In this document: positions 44,802 through 54,864 of the stretch, one piece after another
How positions within the stretch are numbered: the stretch's first letter is position 1
Layout: every line of letters begins with the position of its first letter
NCBI RefSeq assembly: GCF_024679245.1
Contig: NC_090179.1
Coordinates: forward strand, 7,751,327 to 7,815,326
Reading direction: 5' to 3'
Source: Pseudorasbora parva
Taxonomy: Eukaryota; Chordata; Actinopteri; Cypriniformes; Gobionidae
Length of the DNA: 64,000 bases
Translations under genes and position numbers: made by a program
The notes under the pieces: generated by a model
The model's database searches: none
What the model was told of the DNA's origin: nothing
The model's input: only the letters and a program-made list of their open reading frames with translations

Positions 44802-45837
44802 TGTGTGTGAAATGTATTTGATGCATTATAAGCAGGAGCTCAATGCGTTGGTAGCAACGCATATTACTTTTTTCAGTAACTTATAAATAATTACCATTTC
44901 AGCAATAATATTACAGTTTCCATCCATAAAATTATTTGTACCAACATTATTTTTGTTGCCTCGACCCCATCTGACTTGAAATCCAACTATCCAATCATTC
45001 CTAGATTCATTTTTATAATCTCCAAGACTCATGCGTGCAGCTTAACTGCGTGCAGCTCAATCTTACATTCAGTGGCTGGATGCAGATGTGCGAGATGAGA
45101 AAATGTAAGTTTTGTGAGATAAAATACAATAAGCATTGCTTTATTTTATTATAAGTGTGTGTGTGGGGGGGGGGACCAAATGTCCCCATAAGGATAGTAA
45201 AATCTGAGATTACCTACATTGTGGGAATTATGTAAAAATGCAGAATGTTTCTGTGATTGGTAGGTTTAGGGGCAGTTTAGGGGGATAGAAAATACGGTTT
45301 GTAAGGTATAAAAACCATTACGTCTATGGAGAGTCCCCACAAAGATAGTGAACCAGACATGTGTGTGTGTTCACCTGCTTTCTGGAAAACCCCTCAGGAA
45401 TGGGGTTTACCATTTATGTAAACTGACCTGTCATTGAGTTATTTCGCCTCTAGAGCTATATGCCAGCAGCTTAGGCTAATGTATTTAACACTGTGAATAT
45501 TGTATAAAACAAAAGCATAGGATACAATATTACAAAAACAAAAAGCAGCTCAGTAGATCAGCATCTTTAAAAAAAGTTTATGTCAGACGGGCAACACATG
45601 ACTTGTCTTGACTACATGAGATCTCTGATGGTGAGTGTGAGAAAATCACATACCGACAGACACTTCCTGAGCGAAGGCTAGAGAGATGAGAAGAAGAGGC
45701 AGACCAACGGCGACACAGGTGACTATCTTATCCAGAGCCAGCTCCAGGCGGATGCCTTTATACTTGTTTTCCGACGCGGGATCCTTGAGCACGAAATCCG
45801 AGAACACATACTCGGTGGCGGCGTGCGCTATGGCCAT
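29939..45837 (-). CDS. panx1: Pannexin-1 large-pore channel, six coding exons
   Basis: Pannexin 1 forms plasma-membrane large-pore channels that release ATP and other small molecules. Coding exons on the minus strand are 45654-45837, 44590-44714, 32489-32697, 31733-32234, 30769-30925 and 29939-30015. All junctions are GT/AG and the lengths sum to 1254 nt, giving 417 residues plus a TAA stop; human PANX1 is about 426. The N-terminus [15 protein letters not shown] is pannexin-1-like rather than pannexin-3-like. Four hydrophobic segments are visible, at about residues 38-58, 104-123, 204-227 and 257-286. Loop cysteines C67/C85 and C237/C256 are present, with W75-R76 at the pore mouth, an NDS sequon at 246 and a caspase-type DVVDG at 368-372. 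No stop or frameshift is seen. Fish carry panx1 duplicates (a/b); which one this is was not resolved. Confidence 0.93.
30769..30925 (-). CDS. panx1: panx1 coding exon 5 with caspase-type site
   Basis: 157 bp, residues 341-392 plus one nucleotide. It continues the cytosolic C-terminus. The motif DVVDG (residues 368-372) matches the position of the mammalian PANX1 caspase-3/7 cleavage site, whose cutting opens the channel in apoptotic cells; cleavage here is inferred from conservation. The acceptor is TTTGCAG and the donor is AAAG|GTATTG. Confidence 0.88.
31733..32234 (-). CDS. panx1: panx1 coding exon 4
   Basis: 502 bp, residues 173-340, the largest exon. It covers the end of the cytosolic loop, membrane segment 3, the second extracellular loop with C237 and C256 flanking an NDS sequon at 246, membrane segment 4, and the start of the cytosolic C-terminal domain ([16 protein letters not shown]). 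The acceptor is CCTTTAG and the donor is AAAG|GTGTG. Confidence 0.93.
32489..32697 (-). CDS. panx1: panx1 coding exon 3
   Basis: 209 bp, residues 104-172 plus two nucleotides. It encodes the second membrane segment ([20 protein letters not shown]) and the start of the intracellular loop ([19 protein letters not shown]), both typical of pannexins. The acceptor is CTCTGCAG with a pyrimidine tract; the donor is ACAG|GTGAAA. Confidence 0.92.
32822..33886. mobile_element. TTAA-flanked piggyBac-like element, intron 2
   Basis: Flanked by TTAA at 32818-32821 and 33887-33890. Ends CCCTTTAAAACCGAAC and GGTGTTCTAAAGGG. CCC-start ends plus TTAA are piggyBac hallmarks. No transposase. The interior has a TGTG/CATG-rich low-complexity tract (33105-33300) and a 27-bp A-run (33824). 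Confidence 0.7.
33887..34834. other. panx1 intron 2 stretch, unassigned
   Basis: AT-rich intronic sequence without a recognised repeat terminus or coding motif. Short ORFs look random. Confidence 0.4.
34835..36087. mobile_element. Non-autonomous DNA element, GGCCCTCATTTATCA ends
   Basis: Inverted ends GGCCCTCATTTATCAA and TTTTGATAAATGAGGGCC, with subterminal TGTACGC motifs at both ends. This terminus is common in fish Harbinger-like elements, but no target duplication is visible. Contains a nested palindromic MITE at 35117-35222. Confidence 0.65.
35117..35222. mobile_element. Palindromic mini-MITE, copy 1
   Basis: 106-bp near-palindrome: CTCAATCATCTCACTAGT to ACTAGTGAGATGATTGAG, with a 20-bp centre. 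Related to the copy at 36759-36874, which lies in a different host element and in opposite orientation. Confidence 0.75.
36759..36874. mobile_element. Palindromic mini-MITE, copy 2
   Basis: TGCGTCTCAATCAGCTCCCT to AGGGAGCTGATTGAGATGCA around a GGGCACTGATCAGG/CCTGATCAGTGCCC stem. Same family as 35117-35222, opposite orientation. Confidence 0.78.
36890..37090 (+). pseudogene. hAT transposase N-terminal fragment (BED finger)
   Basis: Frame from ATG 36890: [12 protein letters not shown], then [11 protein letters not shown], a TGA, then [19 protein letters not shown]. In intact BED fingers the TGA position and the following Y are the two cysteines of C-x2-C, so both metal ligands are gone. The rest of the transposase is absent. 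Confidence 0.65.
37470..37592. repeat. (TG)n(TA)n microsatellite
   Basis: About 45 bp of TG followed by about 65 bp of TA. Other simple repeats: (TA)n at 36538-36562, 55723-55795, 56318-56396 and 62921-63011; (TG)n at 44751-44808 and 61051-61092. Confidence 0.95.
38267..39992. mobile_element. hAT element, 8-bp target duplication split by a Tc1
   Basis: Ends CAGGGGTGGGGAACATTGAT and ATCAATGTTCCCCACCCCTG. The left duplication is ATGTAAAT (38259-38266). On the right ATGTA is followed by a Tc1 insertion, and AAT resumes at 42682, so the duplication is exact once the Tc1 and its extra TA are removed. No transposase. Contains a TTAA-type MITE. Confidence 0.88.
39250..39842. mobile_element. TTAA-type MITE with long inverted ends
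   Basis: TTAAAGGGTTAGTTCACCCA and its complement at 39823-39842, with inverted repeats of about 45 bp and looser pairing further in. This AAAGGGTTAGTTCACCC terminus is one of the most frequent repeats in cyprinid genomes. No coding capacity. Confidence 0.8.
40107..40663 (-). mobile_element. Short element carrying a RecQ-helicase-like fragment, copy 1
   Basis: 557 bp, ends TAGCCTGACAAG and TTTCTAGGCTA, flanked by the exact 9-bp repeat CTCCAAAAG (40098-40106, 40664-40672). On the minus strand one frame (about 40468-40285) reads [20 protein letters not shown], then V-stop-PTGYGE, like motif 0/I of RecQ-type DEAD helicases (E-Q..AL...L...DVF..LPTGYGKS). The Walker A motif is broken by a TAG and by K to E. 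Non-autonomous; superfamily unknown. Confidence 0.7.
40670..41236. mobile_element. Harbinger-like 0.57-kb element inside the Tc1
   Basis: Ends AAGCCCTTTCACACTGC and CAGTGTGAAAGGGGTT. Its 3-bp target duplication CAA (the CAA of CTCCAA on the left; 41237-41239 on the right) closes the Tc1 sequence to CACTCCAACTGAAAT. Interior is GC-richer with several CCCGG/GACCCGG motifs. No ORF of interest. Confidence 0.75.
41441..42413 (+). pseudogene. Tc1 transposase, copy 1 (TGA, deletion/frameshift)
   Basis: ATG at 41441 opens [14 protein letters not shown] with an HTH DNA-binding region. TGA at 41531-41533 replaces an Arg codon (CGA in copy 2). After KPLL (about 41792) a deletion shifts the frame. The catalytic part then reads through to 42413 with [18 protein letters not shown] and NPIENLW; the second D and the E are 34 residues apart (DD34E, Tc1 type). 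Without the deletion the length would be about 340 residues. Inactive. Confidence 0.9.
42761..43935. mobile_element. hAT element, GGGCTGGGCGATAT ends
   Basis: Ends TAGGGCTGGGCGATATGG and GAGATATCGCCCACCCCTA, flanked by ACTCACAC (42753-42760) and ACTAACAC (43936-43943), 7 of 8 identical. Subterminal ATATCTCGATAT/TATCGAG repeats at both ends are typical of this fish hAT type. No transposase. Confidence 0.85.
43944..44589. other. panx1 intron 2, 5' part, unassigned
   Basis: AT-rich intronic sequence up to exon 2; no recognised repeat terminus. Confidence 0.4.
44590..44714 (-). CDS. panx1: panx1 coding exon 2
   Basis: 125 bp, residues 62-103, first extracellular loop. It has C67 and C85, and the W75-R76 pair that in the family lines the outer pore. 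The acceptor is preceded by TTCTAG and the donor is AAG|GTAAAG. Exon 1 plus exon 2 is 309 nt, so the next exon starts in phase 0. A (TG)n microsatellite lies just upstream in intron 1. Confidence 0.92.
45150..45375. repeat. Fish GGGGACCAAATGTCCCC-type repeat in intron 1
   Basis: GGGGACCAAATGTCCCCATA, later GGTAGGTTTAGGGGCAG and AAAATACGGTTTGTA, ending GTCCCCACAAAGATAGTGA. A related stretch lies at 56580-56670. A common intronic repeat in teleosts; class uncertain. Confidence 0.55.
45654..45837 (-). CDS. panx1: panx1 coding exon 1
   Basis: Residues 1-61 plus one nucleotide of codon 62. The ATG lies in GTC-ATGG and is followed by the conserved cytosolic N-terminus and the first membrane segment ([17 protein letters not shown]). 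The donor is GTATGTG directly after VSV-G. The start was chosen because it matches the usual pannexin-1 N-terminus. Confidence 0.93.
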
Positions 45838-47231
45838 GACGTTCCTCTTTTATCATCTATACATCAAATCATAAACATCCATATAACTTTCGATTGGTTG
45901 AAAAAGAAAGCGGATCACTGTTCAGAAGGCACTTATCCTCTGAATTGGCATTGAACTGTTAAAACTCTTTACGTATGAACGGATACGGTAATCGTTTTTA
46001 GATATGAAAACGCAAAAAAACGACACTATTTCCGTAAGCATTTCTTTGTTGTTTTCGTGTTGTCCTTCGTTTTCAATTTCTTCTTCTTCTTAGGTTTTCT
46101 TGACGGTTGGCTAACCAGCGTATTGGTGCTTGACCGCCACCTAATGAACAGGAGTGTGCATGGATAAGAAGATTTGTCGGTATGAGGGGGGAAAGGAAAA
46201 TTAGCAGCCTAATAAATAATAAATTAATAAATAATGATAATTAACCATAACGTTTTATACCTGCTCCATCAGTTATTACAGTGTTTTCCTCAATGCTGCT
46301 CAAGGATGATTTTTTTTAAAAAATTGAAGTTTATTTTTCACATTAAAATTTTTACTTTATTTGCTTTCTTTCATTTTCATAGGCATAACAATCCATCATC
46401 GCATGTTGGACAGATTCTAGTTGATTGCAATGTAAGCACATTCCTTTTGTACTTTTTAACTTTCACTAATTCTTGAGATAAGGGGCAACATGTCCCAAAC
46501 ACAAAAGCCCTGTTTATGTTAAAAAGTAAGAATATCAACATTAAAAATACTTAAAAAGTTACATCTAAAGGAAATTTGTATACTCAGGACATTCATTGCT
46601 TACATTTAAAATAATTTATTCAGTACCATTTTAAAATCAGACTCTTTACTTGGAAACACGTATTCTAACCTGTCCTCAGTATAAGGTCACAATGTAAAAC
46701 AGCCAAACAAAGTGTTTAAAAATGCAACAAATTAAAAAATAAACATTAAAAGGTGGAGACCTTTGAGATATAAATCAAAACAAGAAGTAATTATTTACAT
46801 CTTTTTTTTTTTTTTAGATTAAAAAAAAAGATTAGTTTCAGCTGCTGACATAATCTACCATAATCAAAAGTTGATCTCATAAGGGCTCAGTATATATTCC
46901 GCAATGGCATTGTTGCTCCCCAATCTCGTCAGGCAAGATATTTTAGATTTTCTTGCATTTCCTTTTCATTTTTTTTTAGTTTTGTCTCTGTGTAAGCATT
47001 TCATTAAATAAAACTCCAAGAAATATAAACACCATAACTTGCTTAAGTTCTTTATCATAATTTCAATGAAATTTGTTTATGTGGCTTAAAGAAGCAAATT
47101 ATCTGGGATTTGGTTTTAGATCATCTGAAAACCCAGTTTATGTGACTATTGTTCTAGGTGCCTTATTTGCTGTCAGCATTTTCTTTTTCACCTTTGTCCC
47201 TCCTAATCCAATTTAGACCCCATCATAGTTT
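45838..47231. other. panx1 upstream region, no gene seen
   Basis: Includes the panx1 5' flank (no convincing TATA or CpG island) and AT-rich sequence with homopolymer runs. No ORF with recognisable content. Confidence 0.4.
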
Positions 47232-47234
47232 TAA

Positions 47235-48046
47235 GGGTGCTTTCACACCTGCCTCATTTAGTTTAGTAGTACTAGAGTTCGTTTCCCTCTTTGGTGCGGT
47301 TTGTTTGGTCAGGTGTGAAAGCAGCAATCACACTCGGGTGCGCACCAAAAGCGGACCAAACAAGCGTACCGAGACCTCCTTGAAGAGGACGCTTTCAAAC
47401 GAACTCTGGAGCAGTTTGTTTGTGGTGAGAACGTGATCCAACCTCGAACAGAACCAACTGCAAAACTACTGATCATTTTTGGACTAAACCAGCTGCCATA
47501 GCTAGCTGTGCTGACATTGTGGGCATGACATTATTAACTGATAGATTGTTGGCAATATTTTCGGGAAGATGAGCATGTCAGTTAAGAATAGTTAATGCAT
47601 GCCTCCGCTTGAAGTGACGAGTGATGCGCGCTCGCCGTCTGCAGTGCATTAGAATGTTGTTTTCACGTTGCGCTTCATTATAGAAATGTATTGTTTGCAT
47701 ACTGTGGTAAATACACACAGTGTAGTAGATTATGGCCAGGGACAAAACTGGCCCGCGCAGTCGTCTCTCCATAGTGTTATTATAGTTTCCTGGCCTTGCC
47801 TCTTCTGTTGGAATTTTTCCACACGTAAATTCTGACCAATCGAAAAGCAGCTTAGGAAATACACCATGGCCAATGAGTGATGTGGATGCCGTCACGTGCC
47901 TGCTTTTTGGTTCGTTTCAACTGGTTCAGACCAAAGCAATCTGTGTGGTGTGAAAAGGAACCAAAAAAGCTGAAAAATGCAATAATGTATAATTGTTTGC
48001 CCTTGGTTCGGACCAAATGAACTGAACTAGAGATGTGAAAGCACCC
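47235..48046. mobile_element. Harbinger-like element, TAA duplication
   Basis: 812 bp; ends GGGTGCTTTCACACCT and GATGTGAAAGCACCC, flanked by TAA at 47232-47234 and 48047-48049. Subterminal GGACCAAA motifs at both ends. No transposase. Confidence 0.85.
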
Positions 48047-48049
48047 TAA

Positions 48050-49059
48050 GAGTTCAGCGATACTTTGACTACTGCAGAGGGTGTGCCCTCTCCCAGAATG
48101 GCCATCCAAATTACCTCCTGTTACTCAACAGGATGCAAAACCCCTAGGTCTATGACCATAGTAAATGCAAATTCCAGTTGTTAGTGGATGTCATGCCTCC
48201 ATTTGTTTTGTTTTGGACTTCGATTCCGTAACTAGATCAGCCCATAATGCTCTAGACATTATGTATGTCAGGTATCCATCTTTTTTTTCTGAGCATTTTA
48301 TGTTTTGTAATAAAGGAGAAATACTATCCTTTATTCACAAGATGTACTATAAATCACTGGTGTTCCCAGAATGTGGCTGTGAGATTTCAGCTCAAAATAC
48401 CCCACAATGTTTGCTAGTCAAATTTGCCCCTATTTGGTTGTCCCTTTGAATGCAAATAAACTGCTGCTCCATCCTTTTCAAGAAGAGGGTAGAGCCTTTA
48501 CTTTACAGCTCCTCACCTTTTTTACAGCTTTTCACCTTCTTTATATACAGTGACAGATGTTGGCATGTCAAAAAACACAGGTGGTTGTTCCGCATTACTA
48601 GACTGATTAAGGGGATATTAATTGTTCCTAGGGTGATCAAATAGCGCTGAAAAGACAGCAATTTCTCCCTAAATTAGGAGGGCAAAGCATGGGCAAGACT
48701 TGTTCTGTGGCATAATTCTAATCCATTACACCGCATCAAAGTGGCCATTTTGAAAATATTGACAGATGTATTTCCAAGAAAAAAATGAAATGCCATATTA
48801 TGGCATTATATGGTAATAGAATAATATGGTAATAGGTCTGATCATCACCAGTCATGGGCGGGTCTTCCCCCTACTTTTGCATTAGAGTTGGGGAAAATCT
48901 GGAACTGCTCGTCTGGAGAGACAGATTTATGGAGATTATTTTAAAAAAAGTAAGTTTCAAATTATTATTAAAAAGTGAGCACAAACTATCCAAAATCACT
49001 CACTCGTTTTCATTGACTCCCACAAGTGAATAATATTAGTGGAGGGAAGAGTGAATGAG
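48050..49059. other. Intergenic stretch, unassigned
   Basis: No supported gene. Several ORFs of 60-95 codons have no motif. The sequence may be an old, unrecognised repeat. Confidence 0.35.
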
Positions 49060-50188
49060 TAGCCTTGAAATCTAATCTGCTGCAAGTGTCACTCTCAATA
49101 CCTTCTGAGCTGTAAAAAACCAAACTCTGGTCAGGCCAATCACATTGTGTATAGAGTCAGTGGGCAGGGCTTAACATAATGACGGCCGAGTTGCGCTTGT
49201 GTGCTTAGTAAACACAGAAACTGGCGAACGGCGGTCTTTCGAATCAGCTTTGAACGCGACTCTGCAAGACTTGGAGTTAAGATTTTCTATGAGAAAAGAA
49301 CAAAGAACGGCATTGAAGTCATTCTTAAAAAGGGAAGATGTGTTCGGAGTTTTGCCGACCGGATATATACGGCAAAAGTTGAATCTGTCTACTAGCTCCG
49401 CTTCACCTTCATCGCTTCACCTTCATCACCTTTATCCCGCCCCTCGGACTGAGCTGTCAATGGTGAGTTTCCAGACCAAACATCTTGATGTGGGTCTAGC
49501 TTGTCCAAGAAGTCCTCGCTGCAGCCTGAAGCACGATGACGTACTGGATCAGATCCAACGCGTACTGGACGTGCATGCGCGGGGGTTTCATTCACAATTG
49601 GATGACGTCATACACGCATGCGCAGTAGAGTTTTGGGGACATCATTGAATGCACAGGAGAGTTTTGCTGGATAGATAAATACTCAAACCGCTCGCGCAAA
49701 AATAATGATTAATAACATGCTCATCAGGACACACGTTTTGCATTTTCCCTTGAATGTGTGGGCTACTGGTATTTTAAGCTCTTTACACATCGTGTTGCAT
49801 TGTACCTTGAGGATTAAAATTACAGAGACAATTACTTGACCAATTTTTCCTTCCACTCAACAGCAAGATCAGAATATAAAATTTTAACTGTTTTGCATGC
49901 ATGTACAGCGAAACTATGTAATTTAGGCATCACATTTATGAAAAGATGATTTATTCATCAATAATTACTTAATACTATTTATCAGTAATACAACTACACA
50001 ATAGAACATCATCTATATACAATATTGATCATACATGTCAAGACTAGCGCATACACATTATAAATTAACCCAGAGATCGGTATGAATGACATTGCCATAA
50101 CGATCCACCATCCAGTACGTATTGGATCTGATCCAGCAACGTCATCGTGCTACAGGCTGCAGCGAGGGGTGTCTCAGCTTGTCAGGCT
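49060..50188 (+). mobile_element. RecQ-fragment element, copy 2, split by a hAT
   Basis: Starts TAGCCTTGAAATC (49060) and ends GTCAGGCTA (50188), opposite orientation to copy 1. Flanks GTGAATGAG/GTGAATGGC agree in 7 of 9. The plus frame at about 49250-49390 reads [20 protein letters not shown], then DVFGVLPTGY, but the following GKS of Walker A is replaced by IRQ. Interrupted at 49506 by a 0.67-kb hAT-like element. Confidence 0.7.
49506..50174. mobile_element. 0.67-kb hAT-like element, copy 2
   Basis: Exact 8-bp target duplication AGCTTGTC (49498-49505, 50175-50182). Inverted ends share TCCTCGCTGCAGCC. Removing it rejoins the RecQ-fragment element terminus AGCTTGTCAGGCTA. Same family as 17485-18157. 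Confidence 0.85.
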
Positions 50189-50445
50189 AGTGAATGGCGG
50201 TATAGATGGGGGTACTGATCTTCTCAGAGAAAATCAAAAATATCAGAGAGGCAATCAGCACATCCTTGAGTTGCTCTGGGGTCAGACAGATCAGACCAAA
50301 ACCTTCGAAAATTACTATGTCTGATTTCGAAACAATTGACAGTAAAATTTTAGAAGACACAGTACAGCATCTTAAAACATCAACCTGCGCCCTTGACGCA
50401 CTCCCCACTTCTTTTTTCAAAAGTGTGTTTAACTGTTTGGAAGCA
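50189..50445. other. Short non-repetitive-looking stretch
   Basis: The 95-codon frame (50206-50493) contains KPSKITMSDFETIDSKILED, then LKTSTCALDALPTSFFKSVF, which resembles the region before the RT domain of fish LINE ORF2 (CxLDPIPTxFFK). It may be a small LINE fragment whose 3' part was replaced by family A. Tentative. Confidence 0.4.
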
Positions 50446-53122
50446 TGGTTGCCAGTAAAGTGCCGTTTTTTACAGAACTTTTCCGTAAATTAATTTACAG
50501 TTTCTTACTGTTAATTTACGGTTCCCTCTGTGGGTTTTTTCATCTAACCCCTTTAACCCTTTTAACCCCACAGCAAAATCTTCAGTTTTAAATGAACACT
50601 GAAGAGTGTACACACTACAGAGTGTTAGAGTAATTGAAGCATTGTTGAAGTTCATGAGATAATTAAGAGATTAATTAAGTGATAACTGAGAACACCTGTT
50701 AACAAGAATCACTGAAGGACAGAGAAACACAAGAACTACAACTGACTTCAGCCACAGCTTTAGATGAAATCAACTGAAGATAAAAGAAGACATTAAATCT
50801 CTGAAGATCTCAGCAGAGGATTAAACAACTCCACAAACAGCATTACCAGCTTCACACATTACTAACCAGACTGACTTTATTTCAGTCAGACGACTACAGA
50901 AGCTCTTATTGAGAATTATCAGATGTTGTTTGATTGTTTCTTCTGACGTTACCATTATGGTGATCAGTGTTAGTTTTAGTTGGGCTCTTGAACATTGACA
51001 CAATAACATTAGTTTTTCTCTCACTGCTGTAATAGTGTGTATTCAATATGTTTGTTATAGCAAGCAAAGCTGAGAAAAAAACATGAGTTGGTTATGTTGA
51101 CTATTTAATAATGGTTTAATTCACTAATAATTGACTAGTCTTATCTATAAACATATAGCTGATGCCTAATTTTTTGTAAAATTGAACCCTATAATTTTAT
51201 AACATCAGTATAACAACAACCAGATAATTTGAAGAGCATGGGAACAGCTTGTGGTCAAAACATCTGAATCAATCTGACTCACACAGACATCAAGAATCGG
51301 CGTATGAATCTCAGCCGTGGTGACACTCAAAACTCCCAGCATGCATTGCGGCACGAATAAATTTTGCTGCTGAATAGCCTGGTTATTTTCTTTAATTCTT
51401 ATTATTTGCCTTTATTTTTGGTGCTGTTGTTGCGTTGACTTTAAGTAGTGTTTTGTGATGTTCAGAGTTGATCTGTTCGTTTTTTTTTATTGATTGTCAC
51501 CATTGTTGAGATTCATACGCTGATTCTTCAAGTCTATGCGAGTCTAAATGACAGCAAAGAGCAAACAATTAGTTAAAATCATGACTTTATAAATCATTCA
51601 TAACTAATTCCTAATCAGTGGTTGATAATTTAAGAAGGGTCCCAGTTTAATAACATAAAATAAGAGTTTATGTATGTGTTTTTAAAAGAATGGGTTTGTT
51701 TAGGGATGAAACACTGGACAAGATTAACAAACTAAACATCCTATTACAATTATAGCAAAACAAAGTCAATCATATCTGACCATTGTTTTTTCTTGACTAT
51801 TTTGCTACAATAAATGTGTTTAAGAAACACTATCATTACAAAGTCAAGGGCCAAGAGCCCAACTGAAGCAAACACTGATCACGATAATGGTGACCAAATA
51901 TTTTCTATTAAACATCAACACCTAAAGATCTGATAATTCCCAATAAGAGCTTCTGTAGATGTCTGACTGAAATAAAGTCAGTCTGGTAAGTAATGTGTGA
52001 AGCTGGTAATGCTGTTTGTGGAGTTGTTTAATCCTCTGCTGAGATCTTCAGAGATTTAATGTCTTCTTTTATCTTCAGTTGATTTCATCTAAAGCTGTGG
52101 CTGAAGTCAGTCATAGTTCTTGTGTTTCTCTGTCCTTCATTGATTCTTGTTAACAGGTGTTCTCAGTTATCACTTAATTAATCTCTTAATTATCTCATTA
52201 ACTTCATCAATGCTTCAATTACTCTAATACTCTGTAGTGTGTACACTCTTCAGTGTTCATTTAAAACTGAAGATTTTGCTGTGGGGTTAAAAGGGTTAAA
52301 GGGGTTAGATGAAAAAACCCACAGAGGGAACCGTAAATTAACAGTAAGAAACTGTAAATTCACTTACGGAAAAGTACTGTAAAAAAACGGCACTATACTG
52401 GAACCAGAGCTGCCAGTAGATTACCGTTAAATCAAGGAAAAACAGTAATATACTGTAAAACGTAACAGTCAGAGTTACCAGATGAATCAAGATATTTTCA
52501 CTGAAATATTAGTGAAAGTTAATAGAAAAAAGTTGTGCAAACTCAGTAACTGATAAGGAGAGTAAATATTAAAATGACCTGTGTTTGTGTTGTTGCACAA
52601 GATGATATAGAAGAGATCTTTTAGTTGAATTCATTAGTTTTGTGGGTTACCATTGTGCTGAAGAGTAGAGTCTGTGCTTCAGTCCAGGATGAGCAGAGAA
52701 ACATTGATGATATGCTGCCTGATGCTTTATTTAACGGCAATAACTGTGTTTGCTGATGCAGTTATGAGCCGTTTGTTGAGTAATTTGTCACATACGTGTG
52801 TGCTATTGCTCACAACGAACCGCAAAGATCGAAGTTAAAGTCATGTTTCTAAATCATTTTACTACTACACCTTACACGTGTTAAATTACTTAAATGAAGT
52901 TTTACGATACAAACACCTATAAATACTAGTTTTAAAATGAGAACTGTATGAAGCGATCAGTTTTCCAAATTAAAAGTTACCTTTCATGGTATTATTACGG
53001 TAAAATACTGGAAAAAAAATGAGAGCTGTATATAAACAGTAGAGGGCTGTAAATTAACAGTACATTGCTGGAACCACAGCTGCCAGTAGATTACCGTTAT
53101 TTTACGACACAATTTTTTACAG
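50446..53122. repeat. Two family A segments in inverted arrangement
   Basis: 50446-51830 is family A in the minus sense, running into 51843-53122 in the plus sense. Together they form a composite like that at 13318-19848 but without the nested elements. The junction GGCCAAGAGCCCAACTGAAG is the empty-site version of the target at 14749/17042. Confidence 0.75.
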
Positions 53123-54476
53123 TTGAAATGCTGTTCCATGCATACTGAGCTTTTTACACTGTTAAAGACTTGGATTCCCATCCTAAACATAGACAAAGTT
53201 TCAAAAACTAATGTTGGGCGTTTGATGGAGTATTTCTGTGTCAAAAATACTCCTTCCGGTTTCTCACAAGTTTCAGAGAGTTTTTTTCGAGTATGGCTCG
53301 GCTTGACGTCAATAGAGCGGAAGGCCCTTGTATGGGCCGTACGGGCTCTTCTCCCGGTAGGGTGCACGCGCACGTGTCTAGAGCGAGAGAGGAAATGCAC
53401 GGCCATAAACACTGCTCTCAGGTGCAGATCCACTCATCCGTGAACACTTCTGATGTGCCCTATGGCCGCGCCACGCTCCACTTTATTCCTATGGGTGACA
53501 TCAAATGACAGCACAGCATTCCGGGAAGGCAGCGCTGCATTTGAACCGATTTGAACGCAGAAATGACGAGAAGCTTCACATTACGCTTCAGTCGCGTCGC
53601 GAAAGTGGATCTCCACGGTCACTGCTGTCAGGACTTCACGAAATCAACAGTTACCAAAGAAGTGTGTTTTTGACACCGCGGTCCCAACGATAAAGGTTCA
53701 CGGTCGTGCGCGGTGAGTAAAACTGCTTCAAATGTCTGTGTTGTTGGCTATCGTTGCGCAAGTAAACATCAGTAAACAACACGATCGTGTATAACGTTAG
53801 TTAATTTATCAATGGAGCATGCGATCTATGGTGTGTGTTTAAATACATTTGTTTAGCTGACCACTATAGGTGTCAGTTTGTTTATTGGAAAACCACCCAA
53901 AATAAAACTAGGGGAGGTTCTCATAAAGCGTGCTTCGTCATTCAAATGCGCTAACGGTTACTCCATTGTTGTTCTCTGTATAACGTTACACTAGTCTGAT
54001 GTGCAAAACCGTTTTGCTTGCTACTGCTAAGGTTTAGTCGCATACAATAGTCCATAAACCAAATCATGTCCTCATAAAAGGGGAGTAAAGACACACAAAT
54101 GTTGACAGGCCACTAAAAACAGTACATACCACAGAGACGGACGTCCTGCTGTTGCTGTTTCTCCTGTTAAATATATTTCAGCCTCCGAATTTGATTCTGG
54201 ATCATTATCTGTATAAGCTGAATCTGATCGATAGCCATGGGTTTCTCCATGCTTGAGGACGTCACCGCTTTGTGTGCGCTCGTCATTCTTTAGCTCCGCC
54301 CACTCGATACGCCTCCAGCCGCTCGTTTTTTTTCGGAAAGATTTGGTACAGCCTATATTTCTTTTATAAATATAATAAAACTAAAGACTTTTCGGAGATC
54401 TGAAGGATGCAATACTACTCTATATGTACTCAAGATTGACATGAGATCACTGAAACTGAGTGTTTCACCCCCCGTT
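53123..54476. mobile_element. Element C copy 1 (GGGGGGTGAA ends)
   Basis: Shares about 0.8 kb with 54885-55690 (landmark ACACTGTTAAAGACTTGGAT). The right end TGTTTCACCCCCC is the inverted form of copy 2's left end and is followed by TTTAA. GC-rich interior with CGGGCTCTTCTCCCGG. Likely TTAA-targeting, non-autonomous; no transposase. Confidence 0.55.
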
Positions 54477-54864
54477 TAAATAAATAATGTAACGCAACAT
54501 TGTACTTCACCTGCAAGGCTGCAAACCTCCCGCGAGTGAGCGTAATACAGACGAGTACTGTTGCCTCTGATTGGCTGCAGGCATTGAGCAACACAATCTG
54601 ATTGGTCACAGACCAATGAAGAGACATTTGAATTCCGATAACTCATATTTTCTTGCGTTGCTGTTGGTTTAAAATAGATGTGTGTGTACGATTGTAACAC
54701 GATTCTTCTTTGCCAGTGTAAACTTATTAAAAATATTTACACTTAAATCACAACTAAAGTAGGGGTTATAGCACACACTGCATATATTTAAAAATGGCTT
54801 TTAGTCCATATAATTATTTATTTATATAATAAGAATTTATTATCACTTATTTATTCATGCTTAA

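Noticed and set aside
45893..45897. CCAAT box (minus) 56 bp upstream of panx1 ATG
   Set aside because: Single pentamer with no TATA or start-site evidence; too weak to call a promoter.
52984..53443. 149-codon minus ORF
   Set aside because: Spans the boundary of family A and element C, and part recurs in the second copy of C at 54847-55173; repeat-derived.
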